64,000 bases of DNA from JBJFCE01 sp964437825. GTDB lineage: Bacteria > Bacillota > Clostridia > Lachnospirales > Lachnospiraceae. Every line of letters starts with the position of its first letter. Position 1 is the stretch's first letter. The stretch covers positions 7,729 through 71,728 of the forward strand of contig CAYTIH010000007.1 of assembly GCA_964437825.1 (NCBI GenBank), in the 5' to 3' direction. The notes under the pieces were generated by a model that was not told the DNA's origin, ran no database searches, and worked only from the letters and a program-made list of their open reading frames with translations. Both the position numbers and the translations under genes were made by a program. Positions 43,495 through 51,308 of this stretch are shown piece after piece.

Positions 43495-44835
43495 ATGCTG
43501 AAAATATTGATGATATCGCTTGGCTGTGACAAAAATCTGGTGGATACGGAGATGATGCTCGGTATGCTGCAGGAGAAGGGTTACGGCTTTACGGACGATG
43601 AAACGCAGGCGGATATTGTGATTGTAAATACCTGCTGTTTTATCGGTGATGCAAAAGAGGAAAGCATTAATACGCTGATTGAAATGGGCGCACTGAAGAA
43701 AAGCGGGAATGTAAAGGTACTCATTGCCGCAGGATGTCTGGCGCAGCGTTATGCAAAGGAAATACGGGAAGAAATCCCCGAGGTGGATGCCATCATAGGA
43801 ACCCTTGCGATCGATGAAATCGTGCGGGCGCTGGAGGATACTCTGGGAGGGACTTACGCCGAATATCTTGAGGATATTAACCGGACTCCTGTCTATGGCA
43901 AAAAGCGCATCGTAACAACCGGCGGTCATTATGCCTATCTGAAGATCGCCGAAGGCTGTGATAAAAGGTGCACCTATTGCATTATTCCCAAGGTCAGGGG
44001 AAGCTATCGCAGCGTTCCGATGGAAAGCCTGATCGAGGAAGCAAGGCAGCTGGCACGCGGCGGCGTCAGGGAGCTTATACTGGTAGCACAGGAAACAACG
44101 GTATATGGCAGGGATTTATATGGGGAAAAGAAGCTGCCGGAGCTGTTGCGAAGACTTTGTGAGATTCCGGAGCTTTACTGGATTCGTATTTTGTACTGTT
44201 ATCCTGAGGAAATTACGGATGAGCTGATCGAAGTGATAAAGACCGAGCCGAAGATCTGCCATTATCTGGACATGCCGATTCAGCATGCATCGGATGTGAT
44301 TTTAAAGAAAATGGGCAGGCGAACCAATCGTACGGATTTAATAGCGATCATTCAAAAACTCAGAACGCAGATACCGGATATCTGCCTGCGCACGACGCTG
44401 ATTACCGGATTCCCGGGAGAAACGCAGCAGGATCATGAGATCATGATGGAATTTGTGGATGAGATGGAATTTGACAGGCTCGGTGTGTTTACTTATTCTG
44501 CCGAAGAAGATACCGTGGCGGCCGGGATGCCGGATCAGATTCCGGAGCAGGTAAAAGAAGACAGAAGAGACGCCGTGATGGAGCTGCAGCAGGAGATCGC
44601 CTTTGATAAGGCCGCCGATATGAAGGGCAAAGCCGTGCTTGCCATGGTGGAGGGAAAGGCAGCGGATGAAAACTGCTATATTGCCAGAACCTACAAGGAT
44701 GCACCGAATGTGGACGGGTATCTTTTCGTGAATACATCCAGAGAACTGATGACCGGTGATTTTGTGAGAGCAGTCGTCACCGGTTCCTATGAATATGACC
44801 TGATCGGTGAGCTTTCGGATGAAACGGAGTATTAG
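43495..44835 (+). CDS. rimO: Ribosomal protein S12 methylthiotransferase RimO
   Basis: RimO is a radical SAM enzyme that methylthiolates the conserved Asp of S12. The N-terminal UPF0004 domain carries ISLGCDKNLVDTEMML and NTCCFIGDAKEES, which ligate one cluster. The radical SAM motif is EGCDKRCTYCIIPKVRGSY (CxxxCxxC), and a C-terminal TRAM domain covers about 375-446. The 446-residue length is exact for the family. GAGAG precedes the ATG, and pgsA lies 38 bp downstream. Confidence 0.96.
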   Translation: MLKILMISLGCDKNLVDTEMMLGMLQEKGYGFTDDETQADIVIVNTCCFIGDAKEESINTLIEMGALKKSGNVKVLIAAGCLAQRYAKEIREEIPEVDAIIGTLAIDEIVRALEDTLGGTYAEYLEDINRTPVYGKKRIVTTGGHYAYLKIAEGCDKRCTYCIIPKVRGSYRSVPMESLIEEARQLARGGVRELILVAQETTVYGRDLYGEKKLPELLRRLCEIPELYWIRILYCYPEEITDELIEVIKTEPKICHYLDMPIQHASDVILKKMGRRTNRTDLIAIIQKLRTQIPDICLRTTLITGFPGETQQDHEIMMEFVDEMEFDRLGVFTYSAEEDTVAAGMPDQIPEQVKEDRRDAVMELQQEIAFDKAADMKGKAVLAMVEGKAADENCYIARTYKDAPNVDGYLFVNTSRELMTGDFVRAVVTGSYEYDLIGELSDETEY

Positions 44836-44873
44836 ATGGAAAGAGACGGAAAGCTTCGGAATGGAGGATTAAT

Positions 44874-45410
44874 ATGAATTTACCTAATAAACTGACGATG
44901 TTTCGTGTAATTTTAATTCCGTTTTTTGTTGTTTTTATGCTGACGGATTTTGCAGGAGAAGTTTCCAAATGGATTGCGCTCGGCATTTTTATCGTTGCCA
45001 GCCTGACTGATCTGCTTGACGGAAAGATTGCGAGAAAATACAATCTGGTAACAAATTTCGGAAAATTTATGGACCCGCTGGCGGATAAGCTGCTGGTGTG
45101 CTCCGCTTTGATCTGTCTGGTGGAGCTTTCCAGAATTCCTGCCTGGATTGTCATTATCATTATCGCCAGAGAATTTGTCATCAGCGGCTTTCGATTGATT
45201 GCTTCGGACAACGGCGTAGTGATTGCAGCAAGCTGCTGGGGAAAGTTTAAAACCACCTTCCAGATGGTTATGGTATGCCTGATGATTGCGGATATCAGCC
45301 GGATTCAAATTTTCACACTGGCGATTATGTGGATCGCTCTGGCGTTGACTGTGATTTCATTGGTGGATTATCTTTGGAAGAACAGGGCCGTGATGGGAGA
45401 TCAGAAATAA
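44874..45410 (+). CDS. pgsA: CDP-diacylglycerol-glycerol-3-phosphate 3-phosphatidyltransferase
   Basis: PgsA makes phosphatidylglycerol phosphate from CDP-diacylglycerol. The CDP-alcohol motif is DLLDGKIARKYN continuing to FGKFMDPLADKLL. MNLPNKLTMFRVILIPFF is the standard N-terminus. Four to six hydrophobic segments make it an integral membrane enzyme of 178 residues. GGAGG lies seven bases before the ATG. The order rimO-pgsA-cinA is common in Clostridia. Confidence 0.95.
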   Translation: MNLPNKLTMFRVILIPFFVVFMLTDFAGEVSKWIALGIFIVASLTDLLDGKIARKYNLVTNFGKFMDPLADKLLVCSALICLVELSRIPAWIVIIIIAREFVISGFRLIASDNGVVIAASCWGKFKTTFQMVMVCLMIADISRIQIFTLAIMWIALALTVISLVDYLWKNRAVMGDQK

Positions 45411-45470
45411 AGCCGGAAGCGGAACGGATTTTAATAGGGTTCTATTTGCAAAATAAGAGAGGAGTATAGA

Positions 45471-45560
45471 TTGAAAAATAAGCTGGATCGCTTATCTTTC
45501 AATCGGCAATTTGAGTCAGACCCTCAAATATGCCATGATCGCATTGCGTATCATCGGTAA
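45471..45560 (+). CDS. Possible 29-residue leader peptide before cinA
   Basis: A TTG codon six bases after GAGAGGAG opens 29 codons: MKNKLDRLSFNRQFESDPQI followed by CHDRIAYHR. The stop at 45558 lies 31 bp before cinA. The frame runs through two mutually exclusive hairpins, so if translated it could act as a leader peptide. There is no homology I recognise, and coding is not proven. Confidence 0.35.
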   Translation: MKNKLDRLSFNRQFESDPQICHDRIAYHR

Positions 45561-45566
45561 TTTGAG
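45509..45566 (+). promoter_or_regulatory. Alternative hairpins in the cinA leader
   Basis: CTCAAAT (45523-45529) can pair with ATTTGAG on its left (45509-45515, seven-base loop) or on its right (45560-45566). The right-hand version also includes ATGAT/ATCAT (45535-45539 and 45550-45554) with matched five-base internal loops. The two folds exclude each other. The right arm ends 11 bases before the GGAGG of cinA. Confidence 0.55.
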
Positions 45567-45591
45567 ACTCTGACATGGAGGTTGATTGTTT

Positions 45592-46860
45592 ATGACAGCG
45601 GAAATTATCTGTGTCGGTACGGAGATTTTATTGGGAAACATCGTAAATACCAATGCAGCATATCTGGCGGAGCAGTGTGCGGCTCTGGGACTGTCCTGCT
45701 ATTATCAGAGTGTTGTGGGGGATAACAGGGAAAGACTCTTTGATACGGTGAAAACCGCCGTGGGCAGATCGGATATCGTGCTGGTGTCCGGCGGACTTGG
45801 TCCCACGCAGGATGATCTGACCAAGGAAGTTGTTGCACAGGTGTTTTCCAAGGAAATGCTTCCGGATGAACACAGTAAACAGCGCATTCGGGATTATTTT
45901 GACAAAAAAGGAATCCAAATTACAGATAATAACTGGAAACAGGCATATGTACCGGAAGGAAGTATGGTGATTGACAATGATAACGGAACGGCGCCGGGCA
46001 TCATTTTGCATGAGGAAAATACGCATGTGATTTTAATGCCGGGACCGCCGAATGAATTAAAGCCCATGTTTGAGAATTCTGTCAGACCTTATCTGGATCA
46101 ACTGGAGCCGGGAATCATCTGTTCCCGCATCGTAAAAATCTGCGGCGTGCCCGAAAGCACCGTGGAAACACAGATTGCGGATTTGATAGAAGCGCAGTCG
46201 AATCCGACGATTGCACCCTATGCGAAAACGGGAGAGGTACATCTGCGTGTGACGGCAAAGGCGGAGAATGAGAAAGCGGCAAAGAAACTGATCAAACCTG
46301 TAGTACAGAAGCTAAAGGCTCGTTTCGGTATGGATATCTATTCCACGGATCAGGAAACGAATTTGGAAAAAGCGGTTGTGGATCTGCTTCTGGCAAATGA
46401 ACTGACAGTCAGTACCGCGGAATCCTGCACGGGCGGGATGCTGGCGTCCAGACTGATCAATGTACCGGGAGTTTCCGAATGCTTTAAGTCCGGATACATT
46501 ACATATTCCAATAAAGCGAAACGCCAGATCCTCGGCGTAAAAAAATCAACGCTGATCAAATACGGTGCGGTCAGTGAAAATACCGCAAAGGAAATGGCCA
46601 GGGGAGCTGCAGTTGTCTCCAGAGCGGATGTGACGATTGCTGTGACCGGTATTGCAGGGCCTGACGGCGGAACGCAGGAAAAGCCGGTCGGGCTTGTATA
46701 CATTGCCTGCCGGATTTGCGGAAGGACTATCGTAAAGGAACTGAAACTGAGCGGAAACCGGAGCAAAATTCGGGAAACAACGGTAGCGCAGGCTTTGATT
46801 TTGATGCGTAAGTGTATATTGGAGTATTACAGCCAGAAAACCTTTGGAAGAGAACATTAA
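45592..46860 (+). CDS. cinA: CinA family protein (NMN amidohydrolase/competence-damage type)
   Basis: The 422-residue protein has the N-terminal MoeA/COG1058 domain (ICVGTEILLGNIVNTNAAYL and VSGGLGPTQDDLTKE). The C-terminal CinA domain has STAESCTGGMLASRLINVPG and AVTGIAGPDGGTQEKPVG, associated with nicotinamide-nucleotide deamidation. In streptococci it is co-expressed with recA and linked to competence. The ATG at 45592 lies after GGAGGTTGATTGTTT; TTG at 45586 is less likely. In relatives recA usually follows closely; here about 2.5 kb of accessory DNA intervenes. Confidence 0.95.
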   Translation: MTAEIICVGTEILLGNIVNTNAAYLAEQCAALGLSCYYQSVVGDNRERLFDTVKTAVGRSDIVLVSGGLGPTQDDLTKEVVAQVFSKEMLPDEHSKQRIRDYFDKKGIQITDNNWKQAYVPEGSMVIDNDNGTAPGIILHEENTHVILMPGPPNELKPMFENSVRPYLDQLEPGIICSRIVKICGVPESTVETQIADLIEAQSNPTIAPYAKTGEVHLRVTAKAENEKAAKKLIKPVVQKLKARFGMDIYSTDQETNLEKAVVDLLLANELTVSTAESCTGGMLASRLINVPGVSECFKSGYITYSNKAKRQILGVKKSTLIKYGAVSENTAKEMARGAAVVSRADVTIAVTGIAGPDGGTQEKPVGLVYIACRICGRTIVKELKLSGNRSKIRETTVAQALILMRKCILEYYSQKTFGREH

Positions 46861-46863
46861 CTT

Positions 46864-47994
46864 ATGGAAAAAAAACGGTTAGATTATCTGGATATGGTAA
46901 AAGGAATCGGAATTATTCTGGTAGTCATCGGGCACAGCGAGTATCTTGCCTATGATGCGCTTACGGTTATTTCTGCCTTTCACATGCCGTTATTTTTTAT
47001 CATATCGGGTATGCTGATTTATCATACGGGCGAAGAAAAGCGTCCCATGAAGCAAATTCTGCTTCGGAAGCTGAAAAGCATAATGCTTCCGTACGTGATT
47101 TTCAGCCTGATTTACCTCGCTGTTTACGGCGGTTATTTTTGCCGTGTCGCGGGATATCTGACGCCGCAATATATTCGGGAGATCGCCGTGCAGGCAGTAA
47201 GTCTTGACGGCATATCAGTACTCTGGTTTTTAAGTGCGTTATTTTTGGCTGAAATCTTGTTTTTGGGAATCCGTAAAAAATGCAGCGCCGGGGTAACCGT
47301 GATTGTGACTGCAGCTTTGGCTCTGGCTGCATGTTTGGGTAAGCCGTGGCTTTCCGGAATGATTCCTGATCATACACTGTGGCAGAAGGGGATTTCCGGT
47401 TTCATATCTACTTTGCTTCGCGGGATGACGGGAGCGGGCTTTTTGATGCTTGGATATGTAACAATGGAGGCCTTTAGCATAAGAGGAGCGGATGGAAAAG
47501 AAAAGACTGATCGGCGGAGCATGAGTCATAGAATCGCGGGACTTTTGCTTGGCGTTTTGTGCCTTGTGCTTATGACTGTTTTAAGTTTGTATAACGGCAG
47601 TGTGGATCTGCATTATATGAAATTTCAAAATCTGCCGGTTTATATCATCTGTGCTTACGCAGGGACACTCGGACTTATTTTGATCTGCAGAAATATTCCG
47701 GCCCAAAAGTGGCTCGCCTATCTGGGCGCAAATTCTCTGATTATTATGGTGACGCATCTGGACTGTCAGTTTATGCTTTTGTCCATTCGTGTGGGACAGT
47801 TTTTTGTGGCGCTGTCACCTTATGCAAAATGGTATTGCTTTTACTTCGGTATTGCACTTGGCATGACTGTACTGGAGCTGGTTACTATTTATGTTGTAAA
47901 TCATTTTCTGCCGTTTTTGGTGGGGAAAAAATATAATATCGGGCGTAATGCCCGCAGGAAAGGCCGGAAGGGGAAACTTTCGGAGGAAAACTGA
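46864..47994 (+). CDS. Membrane acyltransferase (acyltransferase 3 family)
   Basis: The 376-residue integral membrane protein belongs to the OafA/WecH-like acyltransferase 3 family, which O-acylates sugars or cell-surface polymers. The N-terminus RLDYLDMVKGIGIILVVIGH contains the conserved catalytic-type His. FHMPLFFIISGMLIY follows, and about ten hydrophobic segments span the rest. The C-terminal tail is basic. It starts 3 bp after cinA, but its substrate cannot be told. It is absent from the common cinA-recA arrangement and is probably accessory. Confidence 0.88.
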   Translation: MEKKRLDYLDMVKGIGIILVVIGHSEYLAYDALTVISAFHMPLFFIISGMLIYHTGEEKRPMKQILLRKLKSIMLPYVIFSLIYLAVYGGYFCRVAGYLTPQYIREIAVQAVSLDGISVLWFLSALFLAEILFLGIRKKCSAGVTVIVTAALALAACLGKPWLSGMIPDHTLWQKGISGFISTLLRGMTGAGFLMLGYVTMEAFSIRGADGKEKTDRRSMSHRIAGLLLGVLCLVLMTVLSLYNGSVDLHYMKFQNLPVYIICAYAGTLGLILICRNIPAQKWLAYLGANSLIIMVTHLDCQFMLLSIRVGQFFVALSPYAKWYCFYFGIALGMTVLELVTIYVVNHFLPFLVGKKYNIGRNARRKGRKGKLSEEN

Positions 47995-48022
47995 GGGAAA
48001 AGAAACTGAAAAGGAGAACGGT

Positions 48023-48414
48023 ATGAAAGAGGTATATGAATTTTTTAAGTAATGCGGAACTTATTATCCGGCAACGGTCGAAGGGGATGTCCCTCATGTC
48101 CGCCCTTTGGCACCGTGGATTTATTTGAGGGAAGGCTTTATATCCAAACCGGAAAAAGAAAAGAGGTTGCCAGACAAATGAAAGCCAATCCCAAGGTGGA
48201 AATCAGCGGTATGGCAGCAGGCAAATGGATTCGGATATCAGCGCAGGCTGTGCTTGATGAACGTACTGAGGCGCAGCGGCATATGCTGGATGCTTATCCT
48301 TCGCTGCAGAAAATGTATCAGGCCGGGGACGGCAATACAGAGGTCTATTATCTGATAAATGCAACCGCACAGATTTGCTCTTTTACGGAAGAACCGAAAA
48401 TCATTCAGTTTTGA
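48023..48414 (+). pseudogene. Broken pyridoxamine 5'-phosphate oxidase-family protein
   Basis: AAGGAGAACGGT precedes an ATG whose frame reads MKEVYEFFK, then TAA (48050-48052), then CGTYYPATVEGDVPHVRP. One base is missing near 48104-48108, after which the frame shifts to FGTVDLFEGRLYIQTGKRKE and continues to IIQF (48411). Joined, these give a normal FMN-binding split-barrel protein of about 130 residues. An in-frame stop plus a 1-bp deletion make it a pseudogene, unless these are assembly errors. Confidence 0.88.
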
Positions 48415-48461
48415 GGAAACATTTCTGAACTGCAAAGTAAATTTATTTCCAGGAGATTGTA

Positions 48462-48845
48462 ATGCTATCATTTGAAAGTGATTATACGGGACGATTGCTC
48501 GGAATACAGTTTGATACCTTGTTTACGAATGAACTGTATTTTCATATCAGCCGTCATGCAATCGAAATGGCGGAGCTGTTAAAGCAGGGATTTCACAGGC
48601 GGGGGTATTCTTTTTATCTGGAATCGCCCACCAATCAGCAGTTTCTCATATTGGAACAAAGCACACTGGATCAATTGAAAAAAGAGGTTGCTTTCGGCTT
48701 TTGGAAAAAGCTTGACGATGTTCATACGGTTGTGCGCTTTGCGACGAGCTGGGCGACAAAACAGGAGGATATCGGGAAGCTGCGGGAAATTCACGGACAT
48801 GCAGGTGCGCCAAATGAGTGCAAAGCTATATGCCCGGGGCCTTAA
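48462..48845 (+). pseudogene. Threonine aldolase/beta-eliminating lyase with large internal deletion
   Basis: The open frame joins MLSFESDYT, the typical N-terminus of the PLP-dependent threonine aldolase family, directly to GRLLGIQFDTLFTNELYFHI. It then runs through SPTNQQFLIL and VVRFATSWATKQED, the C-terminal third of the same family. About 200-220 residues, including the PLP lysine, are missing, so the product cannot be active. The ribosome-binding site AGGAGATTGTA is intact. The last 20 residues are out-of-frame read-through into the next relic. Confidence 0.85.
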
Positions 48846-48990
48846 TATTGATTATTTTCCCACGAATTTTATCGTTCGCGAGGAAAAACTGTATTATATC
48901 GATTACGAATGCAACTCTTATATGGAAAGTGGAATTTTGAAAACTGGGGAATTCATGACTGGTCAATGGATAGATTCAAAGGATAGATCC
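48805..48990 (+). pseudogene. C-terminal relic of an unidentified, possibly phosphotransferase-like protein
   Basis: The frame reads MSAKLYARGLNIDYFPTNF, then EEKLYYIDYECNSYM. After about 48926 a missing base shifts it, and the neighbouring frame continues KWNFENWGIHDWSMDRFKG. The two parts together look like a conserved C-terminus. The alternation of DYFPTN and YYIDYEC suggests a kinase-like fold, but I do not firmly recognise the family. The N-terminal part is gone. Confidence 0.6.
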
Positions 48991-49036
48991 TTAGGATAGA
49001 TCCTTAGGATAGATCCTTAGGATAGATCCTTAGGAT
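48968..49036. repeat. 13-bp minisatellite, five copies
   Basis: GGATAGATCCTTA is repeated four times exactly (48981-49032) and followed by a partial GGAT. A degenerate copy, GGATAGATTCAAA, precedes them (48968-48980) and is part of the relic coding sequence, suggesting that the array grew from that gene end. Confidence 0.95.
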
Positions 49037-49289
49037 CTGTCATGACGGATAAGGTTCTGTCCATGAATAAAGTGCTTGAAGGCGCACGGCAATTATGATA
49101 AAGTACAGGTATCTGAAAACATATCTGTCATCCATAACGGATGAATCAGGCATTTCTGCCGGAAATTTCAGAAAAAAGATGAAAAAATAAGGGAGGGATG
49201 CCTATGAGGGCGCTTTATTGGACTTAAAATGTGCTAGAATTCCTATATAAATGATCTTTAGGAAAATAGGAAAGTACATGAAAATACTG
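49037..49289. other. Intergenic region before recA, no gene recognised
   Basis: This stretch has no convincing coding sequence. A GGGAGGG site precedes a seven-codon frame (MRALYWT, 49204-49227), which may be chance. The rest looks like decayed sequence. Confidence 0.6.
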
Positions 49290-49318
49290 TTGACAGAATC
49301 GAACAAATGTTTTATTCT
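49290..49318 (+). promoter_or_regulatory. Promoter of recA
   Basis: TTGACA (49290-49295), 17 bp, TATTCT (49313-49318). A LexA box fills the spacer. Confidence 0.88.
49300..49313 (+). promoter_or_regulatory. LexA (SOS) box 1 of recA
   Basis: CGAACAAATGTTTT lies between the -35 and -10 boxes and fits the Firmicute LexA consensus. Confidence 0.85.
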
Positions 49319-49324
49319 AAGATA

Positions 49325-49338
49325 AGAACACCTGTTCT
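49325..49338 (+). promoter_or_regulatory. LexA-like box 2 of recA
   Basis: AGAACACCTGTTCT is a perfect GAAC-N4-GTTC palindrome, 25 bp after box 1 and just past the predicted transcription start. Confidence 0.65.
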
Positions 49339-49370
49339 GATTCGCAAAAAGAATCTGAAGGAGAGCAAAG

Positions 49371-50420
49371 ATGGAAAAAGATGATAAGCTGAAAGCATTG
49401 GAGGCTGCGATTTCGCAGCTGGAAAAGCAATACGGGCGGGGAACGGTAATGAGACTCGGAGATCCGGCCGCTAACATGAATGTGGAGACGATTCCTACGG
49501 GATCCTTAAGTCTGGATTTGGCACTCGGGCTCGGAGGAATTCCGAAAGGCAGGATCGTTGAGATATACGGACCGGAATCCAGCGGTAAGACAACGGTAAC
49601 CTTACATATGATTGCAGAAGTACAAAAAAGAGGCGGTATCGCAGGCTTTATCGATGCGGAGCATGCGCTGGATCCGGTTTATGCCAAAAATATCGGGGTT
49701 GATATTGATAACTTGTATATTTCACAGCCGGACTGCGGTGAACAGGCACTGGAAATTACGGAAACAATGGTACGTTCCGGAGCTGTCGATATTGTGGTGG
49801 TGGATTCCGTTGCTGCTTTGGTGCCAAAGGCAGAAATTGACGGGGATATGGGAGATGCCCATGTGGGCTTGCAGGCGAGACTGATGTCACAGGCTCTGCG
49901 TAAATTGACGGCTGTAATCAGCAAATCGAATTGTACGGTTATTTTTATCAATCAGCTGCGTGAAAAAGTCGGTATTTTGTTTGGAAATCCGGAGACAACT
50001 ACCGGAGGCCGCGCTTTGAAGTTCTATTCCTCCGTTCGTCTTGATGTCAGAAGAATTGAATCTCTCAAGCAGGGCGGCGAGGTCGTAGGTAACAGAACCA
50101 GAGTAAAGGTGGTAAAAAATAAGATTGCGCCTCCATTTAAAGAAGCGGAATTTGATATTATGTTCGGAGAGGGAATTTCCACAGTCGGAGATATCCTTGA
50201 TATGGCAGCGAATGTGGATATTATAAATAAAACCGGAGCGTGGTATTCATATGCGGGTGAGAAAATCGGTCAGGGGCGTGAAAATGCAAAACAGTATCTG
50301 AAGGATAACCCGGAAATATGCGCACAGGTCGAAAGAAAAGTCAGAGAACACTATGGATTACTGTCTGAGAGTCCGGCGCAGGATGAGAAGGATGCAAAGT
50401 CCGGGGAAAAGGCAGAATAA
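49371..50420 (+). CDS. recA: Recombinase RecA
   Basis: RecA forms filaments on single-stranded DNA, drives homologous recombination and triggers LexA cleavage. The Walker A is GPESSGKTTVTLH near residue 64. The Walker B is VDIVVVDSVAAL, and the DNA-binding loops hold VGILFGNPETTTGGRALKFY. The 349-residue length is normal. GAAGGAG precedes the ATG. The gene has an SOS promoter of its own, and recX and rny follow as in other Clostridia. Confidence 0.99.
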   Translation: MEKDDKLKALEAAISQLEKQYGRGTVMRLGDPAANMNVETIPTGSLSLDLALGLGGIPKGRIVEIYGPESSGKTTVTLHMIAEVQKRGGIAGFIDAEHALDPVYAKNIGVDIDNLYISQPDCGEQALEITETMVRSGAVDIVVVDSVAALVPKAEIDGDMGDAHVGLQARLMSQALRKLTAVISKSNCTVIFINQLREKVGILFGNPETTTGGRALKFYSSVRLDVRRIESLKQGGEVVGNRTRVKVVKNKIAPPFKEAEFDIMFGEGISTVGDILDMAANVDIINKTGAWYSYAGEKIGQGRENAKQYLKDNPEICAQVERKVREHYGLLSESPAQDEKDAKSGEKAE

Positions 50421-50446
50421 TCGCCTGAAAGGGAGAAATTCGGGTT

Positions 50447-51139
50447 TTGGATATTATGAAAACCAAGACTCCATTATGGAAGAACTCAATCATGGAACAA
50501 AAACAGCAGGATGAGAGAACGATGATTATTACTGAGATTACAGAGATTTCTAAATCGCGGTGTCGGATCGTCCTTGATCAGGAAATCGCCTTTGCATTAT
50601 ACAAAGGCGATTTGCGTATTTATCACCTGAGGGCCGGAGAGGAAATAAAACCTGAGGTATACAGCGAACTGATGGAGGAGGTACTGCCCAAACGGGCGAA
50701 GAAGCGCTGCCTGAATTTATTAAGAAGCAGGGATTATACGAAGAAGGAGCTGTCCGGGAAATTAAAGCTGGGCGGATATCCTGAAGCGGTTATCGAGGAG
50801 GCAATTTCCTATGTGGAGTCTTACGGTTATATCGGGGATGAGTATTATGCGCGGAAATATATTGAAACCTATCGGGATACGAAAAGCCGTAAAAGGATCG
50901 AACAGGATTTAATGCAAAAGGGTGTACCGAAAGCGGTAATTGACCGGATATATTCGGGCTTCTCTGATGAGGAAGACCCGGAAATTTTACAAATCAAAAG
51001 GCTATTACACAAAAAGGGATATTTTGATCAGGAGATGGAGGAGCAGCAGCGCATGAAAATATTTGCGTATCTGCTCAGAAAGGGGTATTCTGCTGAAAAA
51101 ATCAGAACTTGCGCCGGAAATATTGACATATATGACTAA
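50447..51139 (+). CDS. recX: Regulatory protein RecX
   Basis: RecX binds RecA filaments and inhibits or regulates them. The helical-repeat protein has KRAKKRCLNLLRSRDYTKKE, YVESYGYIGDEYYARKYIE and SRKRIEQDLMQKGVPKAVID, the family repeats. The TTG at 50447 gives 230 residues. ATG codons at 50456, 50486 and 50522 are possible starts, and the conserved core begins only at MIITEITEISK (50522), so the N-terminus is uncertain. It follows recA by 26 bp. Confidence 0.9.
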   Translation: MDIMKTKTPLWKNSIMEQKQQDERTMIITEITEISKSRCRIVLDQEIAFALYKGDLRIYHLRAGEEIKPEVYSELMEEVLPKRAKKRCLNLLRSRDYTKKELSGKLKLGGYPEAVIEEAISYVESYGYIGDEYYARKYIETYRDTKSRKRIEQDLMQKGVPKAVIDRIYSGFSDEEDPEILQIKRLLHKKGYFDQEMEEQQRMKIFAYLLRKGYSAEKIRTCAGNIDIYD

Positions 51140-51178
51140 TTTTCGGGATGACGAGACGATATCTTATGCATTACTTAC

Positions 51179-51207
51179 TTGACATAACTAATATAACAGG
51201 GTAAAAT
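51179..51207 (+). promoter_or_regulatory. Promoter of rny
   Basis: TTGACA (51179-51184), 17 bp, TAAAAT (51202-51207). It lies about 100 bp before the rny start. Confidence 0.82.
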
Positions 51208-51308
51208 TGAACTGTTGTAAAATTGAGAGTTAGGGTACGGTAATAAGAAATAGTATCCTATAACGCATATTCGTACAATGAAAATTAAATAAGGAGGTGC
51301 TCCTGTAC

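Noticed and set aside
48968..49036. The 13-bp repeats as a CRISPR array
   Set aside because: Units are too short, directly adjacent with no spacers, and no cas genes are present.
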